Shown here: positions 1 through 11,529 of the stretch, one piece after another
How the letters are laid out: every line of letters begins with the position of its first letter
Numbering within the stretch: position 1 is the first letter of the stretch
NCBI GenBank assembly: GCA_029747015.1
Contig: JAKOGI010001363.1
Coordinates: 1-64,000, forward strand
Direction: 5' to 3'
DNA from: Carnegiea gigantea
Lineage: Eukaryota > Streptophyta > Magnoliopsida > Caryophyllales > Cactaceae
DNA length: 64,000 nucleotides
Notes under the pieces: model-generated
Database searches by the model: none
What the model was told of the DNA's origin: nothing
Seen by the model: the letters and a program-made list of their open reading frames with translations, nothing else
Position numbers and translations under genes: made by a program

Positions 1-532
1 AAACGGTAATTTTTTCCTTACCCCCCCCCCCCCCCCCCCGCCCAAAAAAAAAAAATAATAATCCCCTGGTTGAACTTCCTATCTTTCCTATTCCCTTTTT
101 TTTTTTTTAGCTGTTGGTATTTGGTAAAGTCTGTTGTTTCAGCTTGTTTGTTCTAACCCATCTTCTAATTTTTCGTAATCTTAAAAAATTTACAGAATTT
201 GTTATTTGTGGCCTTTTGCTATGGTTTTCTTTTTCTTTTGTTGTTAAAAGAGTTTTATTTTGATTTATTATGAATTGGCATGGGTCAAAAAGTTTGAATT
301 TAAACCTCATTTTCATCTGTGCTATCATTTTCTTCAAAATTTCTTAAATTTATGCTTTATTTTTTTAACAAATTCTGGTCCTTAGAACCATCTCTGTCAT
401 GCATTGACTCCCTTTAAACCAATTTTTTTCTCAAATTATTTAAATGTCCGCCTGATGAACTTCTCAACCAATCACGGAAAAATTGTACCTAATGGGCGCT
501 TTTTGGTTTTTTTTTGGGTGGTGTTTTCATAG
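1..532 (+). other. Intron sequence upstream of the first visible TBL exon
   Basis: No coding segment is visible here. The stretch is T-rich, contains a cytosine run at about 20-38 followed by an adenine run, and ends in a pyrimidine-rich tract with AG at 531-532, which fits a splice acceptor. The missing N-terminal exon of the TBL gene, normally carrying a transmembrane anchor, must lie left of the window. Confidence 0.6.
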
Positions 533-816
533 GTGATGAGAAATGTGACTTGTTTAAAGGTCACTGGGTGCCAGACATGAATGGGTCACTGTACACAGTA
601 TCTGGTTGCCCGACAATACCAGAGTCAAAAAACTGCATAAAAAACGGCAGAAAAGACAGTGACTATCTGAATTGGAGATGGAAACCACAGCAGTGTGAGC
701 TGCCAAGGTTTGATGCCCACAAATTCTTGGCAATTGTTGGTGGGAAAAAGTTGGGTTTTATTGGAGACTCTGTTGCCCGCAACCACATGGAGTCGCTTCT
801 CTGCCTTCTGTCTCAG
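533..816 (+). CDS. TBL-family polysaccharide O-acetyltransferase, internal exon (5' part missing)
   Basis: This exon encodes the start of the TBL catalytic region: a Cys-containing CDLFKGHWV segment, a WRWKP segment, and the GDS nucleophile motif at 763-771 in the context FIGDSVARNHMESLL. TBL proteins are Golgi type II membrane proteins that acetylate wall polysaccharides; the GDS serine and a C-terminal DxxH form the active site. The acceptor AG is at 531-532 and the donor is CAG|GTCAGT at 816/817, leaving phase 0. The exon joins in frame to 8876-9652. The motif wording resembles the xyloglucan-acetylating AXY4/TBL19-27 clade, but the substrate cannot be fixed from sequence. The N-terminus is outside the window, so the gene is partial here. 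No stop or frameshift was seen. Confidence 0.88.
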
Positions 817-3800
817 GTCAGTCTTGTATTAGAACTACTCATGTTTTTTAATGTCCTTTGCTTTGAAAAATTATAATAGGACCGCGGCACTAAATTCATT
901 GTTTTTTCCCCCCTAAAATCTTCTATTTTCTTTTTTTTCTAAATTCCTAAAATCATCGATTTCACAGATCCACATATTTCGAAGAAATGACTCATAGGTT
1001 TGCTTAAATAGAGAGGAAAACATGTATAATCATAAAGATTTCATAGCTTGTTAGCGAAGTAAATGCGACAACTTTTTTTATATCAAGTGTTTTATTGCAC
1101 TTGCATTTTACGGCTTTAAATGAAATGCTTACTTTATTTAAGGGCATTTATAATTGGGTTACTTAAATGCCTACTTTACTAGGATTGCAAGGAATTTGGC
1201 ACACACAAATAATTGAGAAGTGAAAATAGGAAGTTGCATTCAGGAACTGACAGTCAATTTATCAATATTCCACTCCCTTATTTGGCACACTAGTGTTAAT
1301 AATGATTACAATTCAATGATTTCTTTTCTTGGGGGCCGGATTGATGGGCAACTTCGTAGATTCCTTTGAAATAGGACTCACATTGAGTGTTGGTGTTGTG
1401 GTGGTGTTGTCATGAGTCTTTAAAATATGATGTCTTAAACTTTGATGAAGGGAGTAAAATACTCCTGAACTTAGAAATTGAAAAGAATATCCCTTAACTT
1501 AGTTAAGTTATTTTAATTTTTTATTAGTTTATTTATGACATTTCATGTCACAAGAATGACATGATTTTTAATAATAAAAAAATATAGATATAAAAAAAGG
1601 GGGAGTGATTTAACATGCAGTAATGTTTATTAGCTATTTTATCTGTAAAAATAAAAACTCTAAAAAATAGATTAAAATTAACCGGCTGTTAAACATAAAC
1701 TCAAACTCAAAATATGGTATAATTCAAGCTTAAACCTTGGACCTTATATTTAATAAAATTCTTGCTAACCACGCTGTAATTAAACCGAATTAATTTGAAA
1801 TACTTGCAACAATGAACTATGTTTATTTTTTTCTTTTGCTTTGACAAGTTTAAGGTTTAAGTAAACAAATGATTGCATATTTGAATATGATTCGAGCATA
1901 AATTACTTTCCTTTCAACTAACCTATGCTAAAATATCTATCTATTCAAAGTTAACCGAAATTATTTTTTCCTATATGCAAGCAAATTAACAAGTTGTTTT
2001 AATTTTTCAAAATAAATACAACAACCTTACCGTTGCATTTTCAGCCTCACAAACACAATACATGGCCAGACTTGATGTATATCTTCCAATCATATTAAAG
2101 TCAGTTCATTTTATTTCAATAAAGTAGGTTCAATCAAAAAAATTCCGTGTTATATTAATTTTGGGTTAAAAAGACCAGAAATAAGATTTTAAATTTTAGA
2201 TTGTTATCTTTGAGTTTTTCATAACAGATATGTTCAATTACTTTGGCAATAAAGTACAATGATCAATATGACTGGATATGTTTTGTGTTAGTTCAATTTG
2301 GAACATATCAAATTGGGTTGGAACAAAAATTGGATTATATTATTTTGGATTTGATTTTGGGTTAATCTATTCTAATAACAAGTGCATATATTTTTTCGTG
2401 TTTCTATCAGTTCTACCATAAATTTTTAAATTATTTTAATTTTTTATACACATCAGCATGATACACACTATTGAATTAAGCCATGTCACTTTTTCAAATG
2501 TTACATCACCAATAGTTATTAAAAAATAAGACATTTTCTTTTATTGAAAGGGTATTTAATCCTTGACTAAAATTTCAAGGGTGAAATATTTATATTTTAA
2601 GCACTGGGTGTTGTCGTAGTAATGGGTAATTAAAGCATTTTTCTCTTCTCTTCTACACAAACTTGCTCCTATCTTCGAAAAACAGTCGACCCTGTTGAAT
2701 AAAGATGATGGAATTGAATTCCTCTGATAATGTTTATTTATCTACTCCCAATAGATTCTCCTTTGGTAAATCCAATAATACAACTCTTGACACATTAGTC
2801 ATATGAGTGATGATATGTGTTTTGCTGCAAGATACTTAAATGTCTTACCTCATTCTAGATTAACGTATTTTATAATTTCAAATCACCAAATACTTAATGA
2901 TTACTTTTAATTCTAAATGACTAAGTTTAAATATGCATTGGCTACGCCGATAAAGTATTAAAAGGATACCCTAATCGGATCAATCCCATCGGCGAAAGTA
3001 TATGATGCACATATTTTTAAAATGTAGTAAATTATAGATAAAAAGATAATTTTTCACCATTTATAAGTTATAATGTGCTTTTACTATGTGATCATGCCAT
3101 TTTTTTAAATTTTAAAACATTGTAATAGTCTTCTAGCAAGACACTCAAGAAGTGCCTTGTAGAAAGACATTTACCGTTTTGCTTAGTCATATGTCATATC
3201 ACATCATCATGAAATGTAGGATTGACACATGGTAGGTGACAAGCAGTTAATACATACTCTATTCAATGCTTGCAAGTTATTATTAGTGTCTATTGATTAT
3301 TAGTTCGATTCAAATAATTTTTTGTTTAGCATAACTTTCAATCTTATTTTCTTAACCTAATAATTAAAAGAATGATCTCATTCCTTCAAAAATTAGTACA
3401 TCACATCAAATATCATATATCATATCATATAGATTAGATATAAAACTAAATAAGTTAGCATGGGATTAAAGTGTCGAGGTTTCATTATTCTGCTTTATTC
3501 AATTAATTCTTTTTTGACAATTAATGAATCATGGATTATGTTGAATCTCAATGCAATAGATTGTCATTACTAATATTGAATTTCAATGTAAAAACTATAA
3601 CATATTGATGTAAGACTTCTTTCATATTCTAAAAATGGAACAAATATTTTCTAATGCTTAAACTTTTCACTAACAAACGGAGATCTAGTTTACATATTTA
3701 GTTAAGGGAATTGAATCCCATCCCCCCCCCCCCTTAGCTCAACATATGCCAATTTTTTTTTTTTTTTTTTTACTTACATTTCCTCAGTCTTTTAAGGTCC

Positions 3801-4768
3801 TAAAATCATTCCAATTGAGCCAAAAATTTTCACTTATTTATTTCTTTAGCTATGTAAGTGCTTATTATTTATTTCTTTACACATCTAAATGCTTATTAGC
3901 TTATGACACTACAGAGAGACTCTAAAGGAAATATAATATTTCATAAGCTTTTAGTAATTATTATTTAAAAAATCTATGCAAACTATGGGATTCAAACCTA
4001 GCTAGCAAAATTATTTGTGTTGAGTACATACGTTCAACACAATAGTATCCCATCCCTCTTTGTTTAATTTTTTTTTTTCCTTGCTTGATATCCCAACATA
4101 CCCCTATCATCCACTCGTCCTATTTTGAGATAATAATGTCAGAATTATGGTATAAAACAGAACTATTTTCCTTGCGATGCAAAGGCTGTGTAAATCAATA
4201 TGTCAATGTTCAGAATTATAAATATTTAGTCAACATTGTTTCTCATTGTTTAGATTTATTTTATCAATAAAAGAATTCTATTTTTTTAAAGTTTACGCAC
4301 ATGCTATTTTTGCAAGAGTTTACTAATAGCATTTCTAAGTAATTGGTTAAGGAGAAGATAGAAGGTCTTGCAGATTATATAATAAATAAAAAAGAATTGT
4401 ATGCATGCTTAAAGAAGCAAAATTAATTAAAATAGTAGTTAATATCCTAACCAATAATTCTATGGCACTTGGCAAAATCTTGTGAAGTTACTTAATTTTA
4501 TATATAGTTATACAGATAGATGTTACTTACTGACCTGAGGCTTTTGAAGATTGTAAGTTGCAGCCTGCGTATTAGCTTTGCCTGTGTAGTGCATGTATGA
4601 TGCACTGCAATAGTAACTATGGTACTTGATCATATTATTCGCTTAAATTAATGATATCTAGACCCTTCCTCCGGGGTTTTCTGATCCAATAATAATGATA
4701 ATAATAATTAAGGCACTTGATGTAGCTCTCAAAACCATTACTGAATGGTAAAACACTCAGATTCAGGA

Positions 4769-4892
4769 AAAGAAAAAAGGCAAAGTTGACAAAACATTTG
4801 GTTGTAGAATGGTTCAGGCCGTGAAAGAAAAAAGGCAAAGTTGTCAAAACATTTGGTTTTGGCATGACCTAAAGTTGTCAAAACATTTGGTT
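4769..4892 (+). repeat. Three-copy short repeat in the TBL intron
   Basis: Three imperfect direct copies share the core AAAGTTGTCAAAACATTTGG: about 4769-4802 (GAC variant), 4826-4859 and 4868-4892. The first two also share a GAAAAAAGGC leader. Spacing is uneven (about 57 then 42 bp). I see no link to a known element. Confidence 0.7.
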
Positions 4893-5026
4893 TGTTGTGA
4901 TCCAGAATTCAGGGATCCGTATATTGTTGATTTCGGATGGATGCAGACTACTTTGTTTATATATTTTTGGAGCTTGACAATATATCTGTTCGCATTGGGT
5001 TGTGGATGGGATAAGCTCATGTAGAT

Positions 5027-5031
5027 GAAAT
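5027..5031. repeat. Target site duplication GAAAT, left copy
   Basis: GAAAT directly precedes the left LTR and is repeated at 8589-8593 directly after the right LTR. This fixes the element boundaries. Confidence 0.85.
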
Positions 5032-5226
5032 TTAAAGTTGATGTGAGAAAAAGACTATATTTTTATTACATGTGAAAACCGATGTTACAGGAAGCTTATA
5101 TACAAGTCTGCCAACTAAATTTAGGTAATGAAATAATTACAATATCATCTAATCAAGGATAGCATCCTAAAATAAAGGAAAAAGCACAAATTAAGGGATT
5201 TCTAAAAATATTCACATATTCTAACA
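5032..5226 (-). repeat. Copia 3' LTR
   Basis: Matches 8395-8588 along its whole length with about a dozen substitutions and one indel. On the - strand it begins TGTTAG; the other terminal TG/CA dinucleotide has decayed. Confidence 0.9.
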
Positions 5227-5235
5227 CCCCCCCTT
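5227..5235 (-). other. Polypurine tract of the Copia element
   Basis: The + strand reads CCCCCCCTT, so the - strand carries AAGGGGGGG immediately inside the 3' LTR, the expected place for plus-strand priming. Confidence 0.75.
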
Positions 5236-5613
5236 CAAACTCAAGATGTTATAAGAGGAGAAGTCAGCTTAGTTTGGATACTAGTTGATGAAACCTGCTT
5301 GACAAGTGAGATTTGGTAAATATGTCAGCAATCTGATCAGCGGAAGAGATGGAAACAAGTGACAAGTTATTTCGCAGAAGATGTTGTCGTCAACCTCTAT
5401 ATGTTTAGCGGTTCATAGAAGACGTCATTATGGGCAATTTGGATGGCACTTTGATTATCACAGTAAATTACTATTGGGGAATGTTGACATATCTCCACAT
5501 CTTTCAATAACCTATGCAGCCATACAAGTTCAGATGTGCATCTGCAAGGGCACGGTACTCTACTTCGGTCCTAGAACGTGCAAGTAGCGTCTGTTTCTTA
5601 CTGTGCCATGAGA

Positions 5614-6030
5614 TTAAAGAGGCCCCCAAAAAGAAACAATATCCGGTAGTAGAGTACCGACTATAAGATCATTTGCCCAATCTGAGTCTGAGTAACCTTT
5701 TAGCTCTAGAGAAGAGTTAAAAGGGAAATGGAGTCCTTGGAATAGTGTGCCTTTGATATAACGGACGATTCGAAGTATAGCAACGCAATGTGTGGTGCGA
5801 GGGGCTGCCATGAATGGACTCACTAAATGGGCTACATAGGCGATATCAGGTCTTATAACAGTAAGGTAAACAATACTTCTAACTAGTTGACGATACAATG
5901 TTAAATCCTTCAATAGTGAGCCATCTGTAGATGAGAATTTGGCATTAGCCTCAAGAAGCAAAGGTGCTGTTTTATCATTTGTCAGCCCAGCTCGAGACAT
6001 AAGATTACAAGCATATTTTGCTTGTATCAT
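5614..6030 (-). pseudogene. Copia RNase H domain remnant
   Basis: A 138-codon open stretch with the typical Copia sequence between RT and RNase H, including YRQLVRSIVYLTVIRPDIAY and SDSDWAND. The SDSDW motif carries a catalytic Asp. The frame is broken after the WAND segment, and RNase H fragments continue toward 5390. It lies downstream of the RT remnant in the normal pol order. Confidence 0.85.
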
Positions 6031-6149
6031 GTAGTAGCCGTTCTTATCAGAGGAAACTTCCAGTCCTAGGAAACTTCCAGTCCCAGGAAGTAGTTTAGTA
6101 ATCCAAGATCCTTCATTTCAAAATTCTCGATGGAGAAATTGTTTGAAGT

Positions 6150-6722
6150 CTTGAATTCCTTGCAGATTATCCCCTGTGATTATCATGTCATCTATGTACA
6201 ATAACAAGAGAACATGTCCATTATTTGTATGTCGAATAAAGAGGGCATTGTCATGTGGCCGGAATGAAAACCAAAGCAATGAACCATAGAACTAAACTTG
6301 GCAAACCAAGCTCATGGAGCCTGTTTTAAACCATATAAGGCTCAATGTAATCAACAAACCTTGTTTGGGGGATGAGCATAGCCTGGTGGAGGTCTTATGT
6401 AGACTTCCTCTGACAGATTGCCATTGAGGAATGCATTCTTGACATCCATTTGGAATAGTTGCCATTTTTTCCCCGCCGCTACTGCTAGCAAACTCCTTAA
6501 TGAAGTAAAACGAGCGACAGGCGCAAATGTCTCTTCATGATCAACTCCATACTCTTGGCTGTACCCCTTTATGACAAGATGAGCGTTGTACCTTTCAAGT
6601 GAGCCATCTGATTGAGTTTTCACCTTATATACCCACTTGCATCCTATGGCAGTTTTTCCAGGTGGAAGGTCTACTACGTCCCAGGCATGTGCCTTGTGTA
6701 GTGCATGCAGTTCATCTTTCAT
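6150..6722 (-). pseudogene. Copia reverse transcriptase remnant
   Basis: The N-terminal part of the RVT_2 domain is open from 6722 to 6351, with CKWVYKVK, a degraded KGYSQ segment, ETFAPVARF and [11 protein letters not shown]. The catalytic YIDD motif is at 6187-6198. Stops and shifts between 6351 and 6150 show it is inactive. Confidence 0.88.
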
Positions 6723-7052
6723 TGCCTTCTGCCAGTTGGGATCACCCTAAGCTTGTTGAAATGTACTAGGTTCATGGATGGCTACAATCATAGAATAACA
6801 GTGACAGTCCTGAAGACGGGAAGGTGGTTGGCTGACTCAAGAGAAACGACGTAGTGTCAGTGTGATGTCGTTTTCCTCATGAAAATCCACTAGTTCATGA
6901 GAAGAATATGTAGAAAGATCATTTTCTTCTTCAAGAGAAGGTGGTAAAGCTTCTGCAAGTCTATTATCGAAAGCTTCTACAAGAGTATCACTAGCATCTG
7001 GGAAAAGATCAATACCAATATCAATGAAATAAAGGGATTCAAACCTTGATAT

Positions 7053-7990
7053 CTAGAAGGCAGAAAGCGTGGAGTACATTTTGTGTTCCCAGAAGAAAAC
7101 ATGACGAGAATGACGAGAAATCCAAGGTCGCTTAGATATGGGATCCCAACAACGATATCCTTTTTCTTGAATACCATAGCCAAGGAAGCAACACAGTCGT
7201 GCTCGTGGCTCTAGGTTGGTTCTCTCATGGGGTTGCAACATCACAAAGCAAGCATATCCAAAAACCCGAAGAACATCATAGAACCATACAGGCACTCACA
7301 AGGAGACTTATGGTTAAAAACAAGAGTGGGGATGCAGGTAAGAGCTGCATCACCCCAGAAAGATTCTAGACAAGCAGCAGAAATATCCAAGGCACGAACA
7401 ACTTCAAGGATATGTCTGTGCTTTCTCTCTGCTCGACCATTTTGCTAAGAAGTCCCTGGACATGATGATGCAAAATAGTTCCATTTTCAGCAAGAAATTT
7501 CATAAAGCTTTTCTCCCTGTATTCTTGTGCATTATCTGAACGAAAAATTTTGATTTTCTTAGAAAATTGAGTTGAAACCATTGCAGCAAAGCTGCAATAA
7601 ATCTGAGGTAACTCAGACCAATTTTCATGAGGTAGGTCCATGTATACCGAGAGAAATAATCAACAAATATCACAAAGTAACGTGACCCTCCCATTGTAGG
7701 GTTAGGGGATGGACCCTAAATATTCGAATGAATCGGATCAAAAGGAGCTTTGGCAATAGAATCACTATTATTAAAGAGCAAAGCATGAAATTTTGCCAGC
7801 CGACAAACTTGGCAATTATTTTGACTAACATTAACTTGACCTAAAACACCACTAGAAATTTATGAATGTAAGCAAGAAATAGAGATATGACCAAGTCTAG
7901 AGTGCCACAAGGCTTGCGGTACAGTAGCAGCATAACAAGCAACTGGCATAGATGGAACTTCAATAAAGATAACTTGAAATAAACGACCCA
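7053..7990 (-). pseudogene. Copia pre-integrase and integrase remnant
   Basis: Reading leftward on the - strand, a zinc-binding pre-integrase segment with ALWHSRLGHIS (about 7920-7870) is followed by an integrase core (FVIFVDYFSRYTW near 7680, then a VQIMHKNTGRKAL-like stretch near 7500). A C-terminal piece has FLGYGIQEKGYRC near 7190-7150. Several frame changes and stops occur. Together with RT downstream, this defines Copia pol order. Confidence 0.85.
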
Positions 7991-8381
7991 CTCTACGGCC
8001 GGTCCCAATGATCTTCCTCATTTATGGATCTTATACAATGCAACCATGATCTAAAAATGTTACCTCAAACCCAAGTTCACATAACTGACCAATAGATATA
8101 AGATTCAATGTGAGTCAAGGAACCAAAAAAAATCGGGTAGAGATAGGCTTGGCGTCGATATAGCACCAGTTTAGATGTGGATGCCATGTTCGAGAACCAT
8201 CTCAACCAAAAACTTAAACTGATGGTTGAAGGGCTAGAAATATGTTTATACTCTAACAAGTCCCCTCACGTGAATGTCCTTTGGGCTTAAAGCATGGATG
8301 CTGTAAAGGTCCCCTATAACTTGCGCAATAAATCAATACAGGGGCTGTTGAGATTCGAACTTAAGACCTCTTACTCAGAAA

Positions 8382-8394
8382 GGCTCTGATACTA
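8382..8394 (-). other. Copia tRNA-Met primer binding site
   Basis: The - strand reads TAGTATCAGAGCC directly inside the 5' LTR, one base from the usual plant Copia site complementary to initiator tRNA-Met. Confidence 0.8.
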
Positions 8395-8588
8395 TGAAAG
8401 TTGATGTGAGGAAAAGACTATATTTTTATTACATGTCAAAACTGATATTACAGGAAGCTTATATACAAGTCTGCCAACTAAATTTAGGGAATGAAATAAT
8501 TACAATATCATCTAATCAAGGATGGCATCCTTAAATAAAGGGGAAAGCACAAGTTAAGGGATTTCTAAAATATTCACATAGTCTAATA
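8395..8588 (-). repeat. Copia 5' LTR
   Basis: Pairs with 5032-5226. On the - strand its distal end reads TATTAG, where TGTTAG would be expected, and its inner end is next to the primer site. Confidence 0.9.
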
Positions 8589-8593
8589 GAAAT
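8589..8593. repeat. Target site duplication GAAAT, right copy
   Basis: This matches 5027-5031. Five base pairs is the usual duplication length for Copia integrases. Confidence 0.85.
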
Positions 8594-8875
8594 AATGGCT
8601 CATATGGGTCGCAATAGGATCATTCTAGAGTTTCATACCTCATGTCTAGTACTAGGCAGCTAAACAAGTTTTCTTTTTTCTTTTTTTTTTTGGGTTGGGG
8701 GGGGAGCTGGTGGGAGGTAGTTCTAAATTGTGCAAGCTGAAGAAGTAAAACCCATTTGTTAGTAGCCCAAGCCTTTGTGATCAAATACCTAATAGCATAG
8801 CTTCTGTATATATGCCATTTGGAGTTAGAGTCATATATCTGTTGAACCAATTAAAATGTCTTTAGTGTTTTGCAG

Positions 8876-9652
8876 GCAGAGACCCCAATTGATGTATATA
8901 AAGACTCAGAAGACCGGTTTCGTACATGGCATTTCCCTGCTTCCAACTTCACTCTTATGATCCTTTGGTCCAAGTTTCTTGTCAAATACGAGGAAAGAAT
9001 GGTGAACAACTCTGGCACTGGCATTTTCAACCTTCATTTAGACAAGGTTGACAACAAATGGGCCTCAAAACTCCCGGGCTTAGACTATGCAATCATCTCT
9101 GATGCCCATTGGTTCTCTAGGAAGAACTACTTGTACGATCAAGACAAGTTGATTGGATGTGTTTACTGCAATGATGTGAATGTCACTGACTTTGGGCTCA
9201 GTTTCTCCATAAGAATGTCCCTGCGAAGAGCCCTTAAGTTCATCAATGAAAGTGAGGAGTGCAAGGGCATGGTGACCTTTGTAAGGACATACTCACCTGC
9301 CCATTTCGAAGGAGGGACTTGGAACAATGGGGGTTCATGTAATCGGACTAGCCCTTATGGTAAAGAAAAGGAGTTAGAAAAAAGCATGGACTTCGAGTTG
9401 ATGAGAGAACAAGTGGAGGAGGTAGAAAGGGTGAGGAAAGAGGGAGATGGTAAAGGGAGGATGTTTAGGCTGTTGGACGTCACTAGGGCAATGTTAATGA
9501 GGCCCGATGGTCATCCAGGTGAGTACTGGGGTAACAAATGGATGAAGGGGTACAATGACTGTGTTCATTGGTGTTTACCTGGGCCCATTGACATGTGGAA
9601 TGACTTATTATTGGTTGTTCTTGAAAGAGAAGCTGCAGGGTCCTTCAATTGA
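8876..9652 (+). CDS. TBL-family polysaccharide O-acetyltransferase, last exon
   Basis: This exon has 258 codons plus a TGA stop. It carries the C-terminal TBL region: YKDSEDRFRTWHF, an AHWF segment, NGGSCNRTSP, LDVTRAMLMRPDGHPGEYWG, and the second active-site motif DCVH at 9557-9568 in the context GYNDCVHWCLPGPIDMWND. The start follows from the acceptor at 8875 and in-frame joining to the GDS exon. The frame is open throughout and all family landmarks are present, so the gene may be functional despite the Copia insertion upstream. The product would be a Golgi enzyme transferring acetyl groups to a wall polysaccharide; the xyloglucan-acetylating AXY4-like clade is my best guess. A possible AATAAA poly(A) signal lies at 9729-9734. 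Confidence 0.9.
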   Translation, partial: AETPIDVYKDSEDRFRTWHFPASNFTLMILWSKFLVKYEERMVNNSGTGIFNLHLDKVDNKWASKLPGLDYAIISDAHWFSRKNYLYDQDKLIGCVYCNDVNVTDFGLSFSIRMSLRRALKFINESEECKGMVTFVRTYSPAHFEGGTWNNGGSCNRTSPYGKEKELEKSMDFELMREQVEEVERVRKEGDGKGRMFRLLDVTRAMLMRPDGHPGEYWGNKWMKGYNDCVHWCLPGPIDMWNDLLLVVLEREAAGSFN

Positions 9653-10390
9653 GTAGGAATTCTCAGTAACAATGAAAATACAAGTATATATAAAAAGCAT
9701 ACACAAATTATACTAGATTTAATTGAAAAATAAAGAAGGTACGTAGCTAGCTAGACCCATTCATTTATATTTTATTTTATTTTTTCAATGCAAGGGAGTC
9801 AATGGATATAGACTTATAGTAGAGTCGCCACTACAAAAGTAGATTTTTCAGCAATTACCTTACTCATGTTATGGGAGTGTAGTGTGCTACACCACTACCT
9901 GCTGTTCTTGTTCTTATGTCGTGGCCTGGATTATGGTACATTGATGAGCTTAGCGAAAGTACTATTCCTAGTGACTATATGTAATTCAGTTGTTTTTTTT
10001 TTTTTTTTTTAATAACTTTGATTGGGAATACATGTTGAACTGACAAGTTATGTTGTAGCTACAACATACAAAATCCCCTTCTTGAAAAGTTTATTTTAAG
10101 CCCCCCCCTCCAAAAAAAAGAAAAAAGAATAAAAAGGAAAGAAAGGTATGTTGCTCTCTTGAGTAGTTAGAACAGTACTGCGCATATAGTATAGGTAGCA
10201 AAGAAATCTCTCATACTGAACTCTCATCAATGTATGTCATGATTTCGATTTCAAGGTCTCACTAGTTTTGTCGTAGTGATATTACTATACTAAAATTAAG
10301 TATGAAAACTGAGAGGTTTTGCAATTCAGTGTTCTGTGAACTTACGACATTCTATGAAGATAACATTTCTCTTATTTTGGGTTGTTACTC
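9653..10390. other. 3' flank of the TBL gene, no gene seen
   Basis: AT-rich sequence with a poly-T run near 9992-10010 and a C-rich/A-rich junction near 10102-10125. I see no coding or RNA feature beyond the possible poly(A) signal at 9729-9734. Confidence 0.5.
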
Positions 10391-11490
10391 TTTACCTGGT
10401 TATACATGTGTGTATGCTTTACGAGTTGTTGTTAAAGGCATAGTGGTGAACAAAATCAAAAGATCTTAAACTAGATTACTGCCCTATTGAGGGGAACAGG
10501 ATCTCAACTAGTTTGATCATAATATCTTTAATAAAGAACATAGCTGTATTTCTAAAGGAGCATGGGAAAAGGATATCATACGATCAAGAAGATATTATTT
10601 GAGATAGTAATTCATTTGTGGAAAGGTGATCTTTCATTGTTGGGCACAAGCTTGGTGAATCTGTTGTATGTAACTTAGGTGGTTAATCAAAATATGTTGA
10701 CCGTTAGAATTTTATTGTTCGGTTTGGAAACACATGTTTGGCAAGTATATCCCATATTCAATGAAGATCACGAAACTTCTTATAAGTGCACTGATCTTTC
10801 ATGAGTAATATCAGCGGCTATGTACTAAGTTGTTTCTAGGATGAAACAAGAGTTGATACACTTCCTGATCTGGGGCTTTACACAAGGGAAACGGTTCAAA
10901 GTTACAAGACACAAAGAAGGAAGGTGATTACGATAGTCAGTGCACGCTGGAGAATAAGAAACTAAAGTTTCCAAGTGCAACGCTTGGTAAGATTTTCTCG
11001 AATGGTCATGAACATTGACAATCTATATATTGAACACTAAAGATAGGTGTAAGAGCATCAATGACAACATGCTCCTAAGCTGATCCATTGCTCCTGTTTT
11101 GAGCATATACATTTTCATATTCCTACAAACTTGTAACAAGGGAGTAAAGAGTTACTACCTTGTCAATGAAACAAATCTAGTGAGGTATGAGTGATTGCCA
11201 TGAAAAAGAGTGTGCTCTTTGAGTGGCCCTTGTCAAAGGGTTGGGTGAACAATCCTTATGATATGTGCACTAGGGGAAGTAATCAAAGTAATTCAATCCT
11301 ATGGGAAGGACCCTTTAATGATGATTTACCCAGTATTTTAGAACTGGACCAATATCATTAAAATATTATTGTGTCTTGCTTCATCTATTTTCTAATCTAT
11401 ATTTGCTTCATTCCTTGTCGATAAAAGTCGGTGCAGTGTCTTCTGGAATTTTGAAAAAGCAATCACCCTATTAATGCCCTTAGTTCACCT
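10391..11490 (+). other. Possible 5' LTR region of the Copia relic
   Basis: No reading frame is supported. The stretch lies upstream of Copia gag-like sequence, and CAACTGGTA near 11503-11511 could be a decayed tRNA-Met primer site. The text around 11400-11490 therefore may be the end of an LTR. No second LTR was found to prove it. Confidence 0.3.
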
Positions 11491-11529
11491 CTTTGGCACC
11501 CCCAACTGGTACTACAGTGAATCCCACTA

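Larger units (their letters stand above)
5032..8588 (-). mobile_element. Gag-less Ty1/Copia retrotransposon in the TBL intron
   Basis: A 3.56-kb element on the - strand with two LTRs (195 and 194 bp, about 93% identical by hand count) and a perfect 5-bp target duplication GAAAT at 5027-5031 and 8589-8593. A primer site resembling the initiator tRNA-Met complement lies next to the upstream LTR, and a purine tract next to the downstream LTR. The body carries integrase, reverse transcriptase and RNase H in Copia order, all with stops and frameshifts. Only about 400 bp separate the primer site from the pre-integrase region, so gag and most of the protease are missing. The copy is dead and lies antisense to TBL transcription. 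Confidence 0.92.
817..8875 (+). other. 8.06-kb TBL intron
   Basis: It is bounded by donor GTCAGT at 817 and acceptor TTTTGCAG ending at 8875. The protein reads smoothly across the join (LLSQ then AETP). Positions 817-5026 and 8594-8875 are AT-rich non-coding sequence with no gene I can support, apart from the short repeat at 4769-4892. Positions 5032-8588 are a Copia insertion in antisense orientation. Without it the intron would be about 4.5 kb. Confidence 0.82.

Noticed and set aside
20..38. Long cytosine run followed by adenines at the left edge
   Set aside because: Could be a real homopolymer in an intron or a sequencing/assembly artefact; nothing functional can be supported.
1440..2600. 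Possible MITE-like inverted similarity between about 1440-1600 and 2400-2600
   Set aside because: Only loose AT-rich similarity (AGTAAAATACTCC versus GGGTGAAATATTT in inverted orientation); no convincing terminal repeats or target duplication.
2945..2994. Small inverted pair CGCCGAT / ATCGGCG
   Set aside because: A 7-bp stem with about a 36-base loop is expected by chance; no RNA gene features.
4085..4270. 61-codon open frame in the TBL intron
   Set aside because: No recognisable motif, AT-rich composition, and isolated within an intron.
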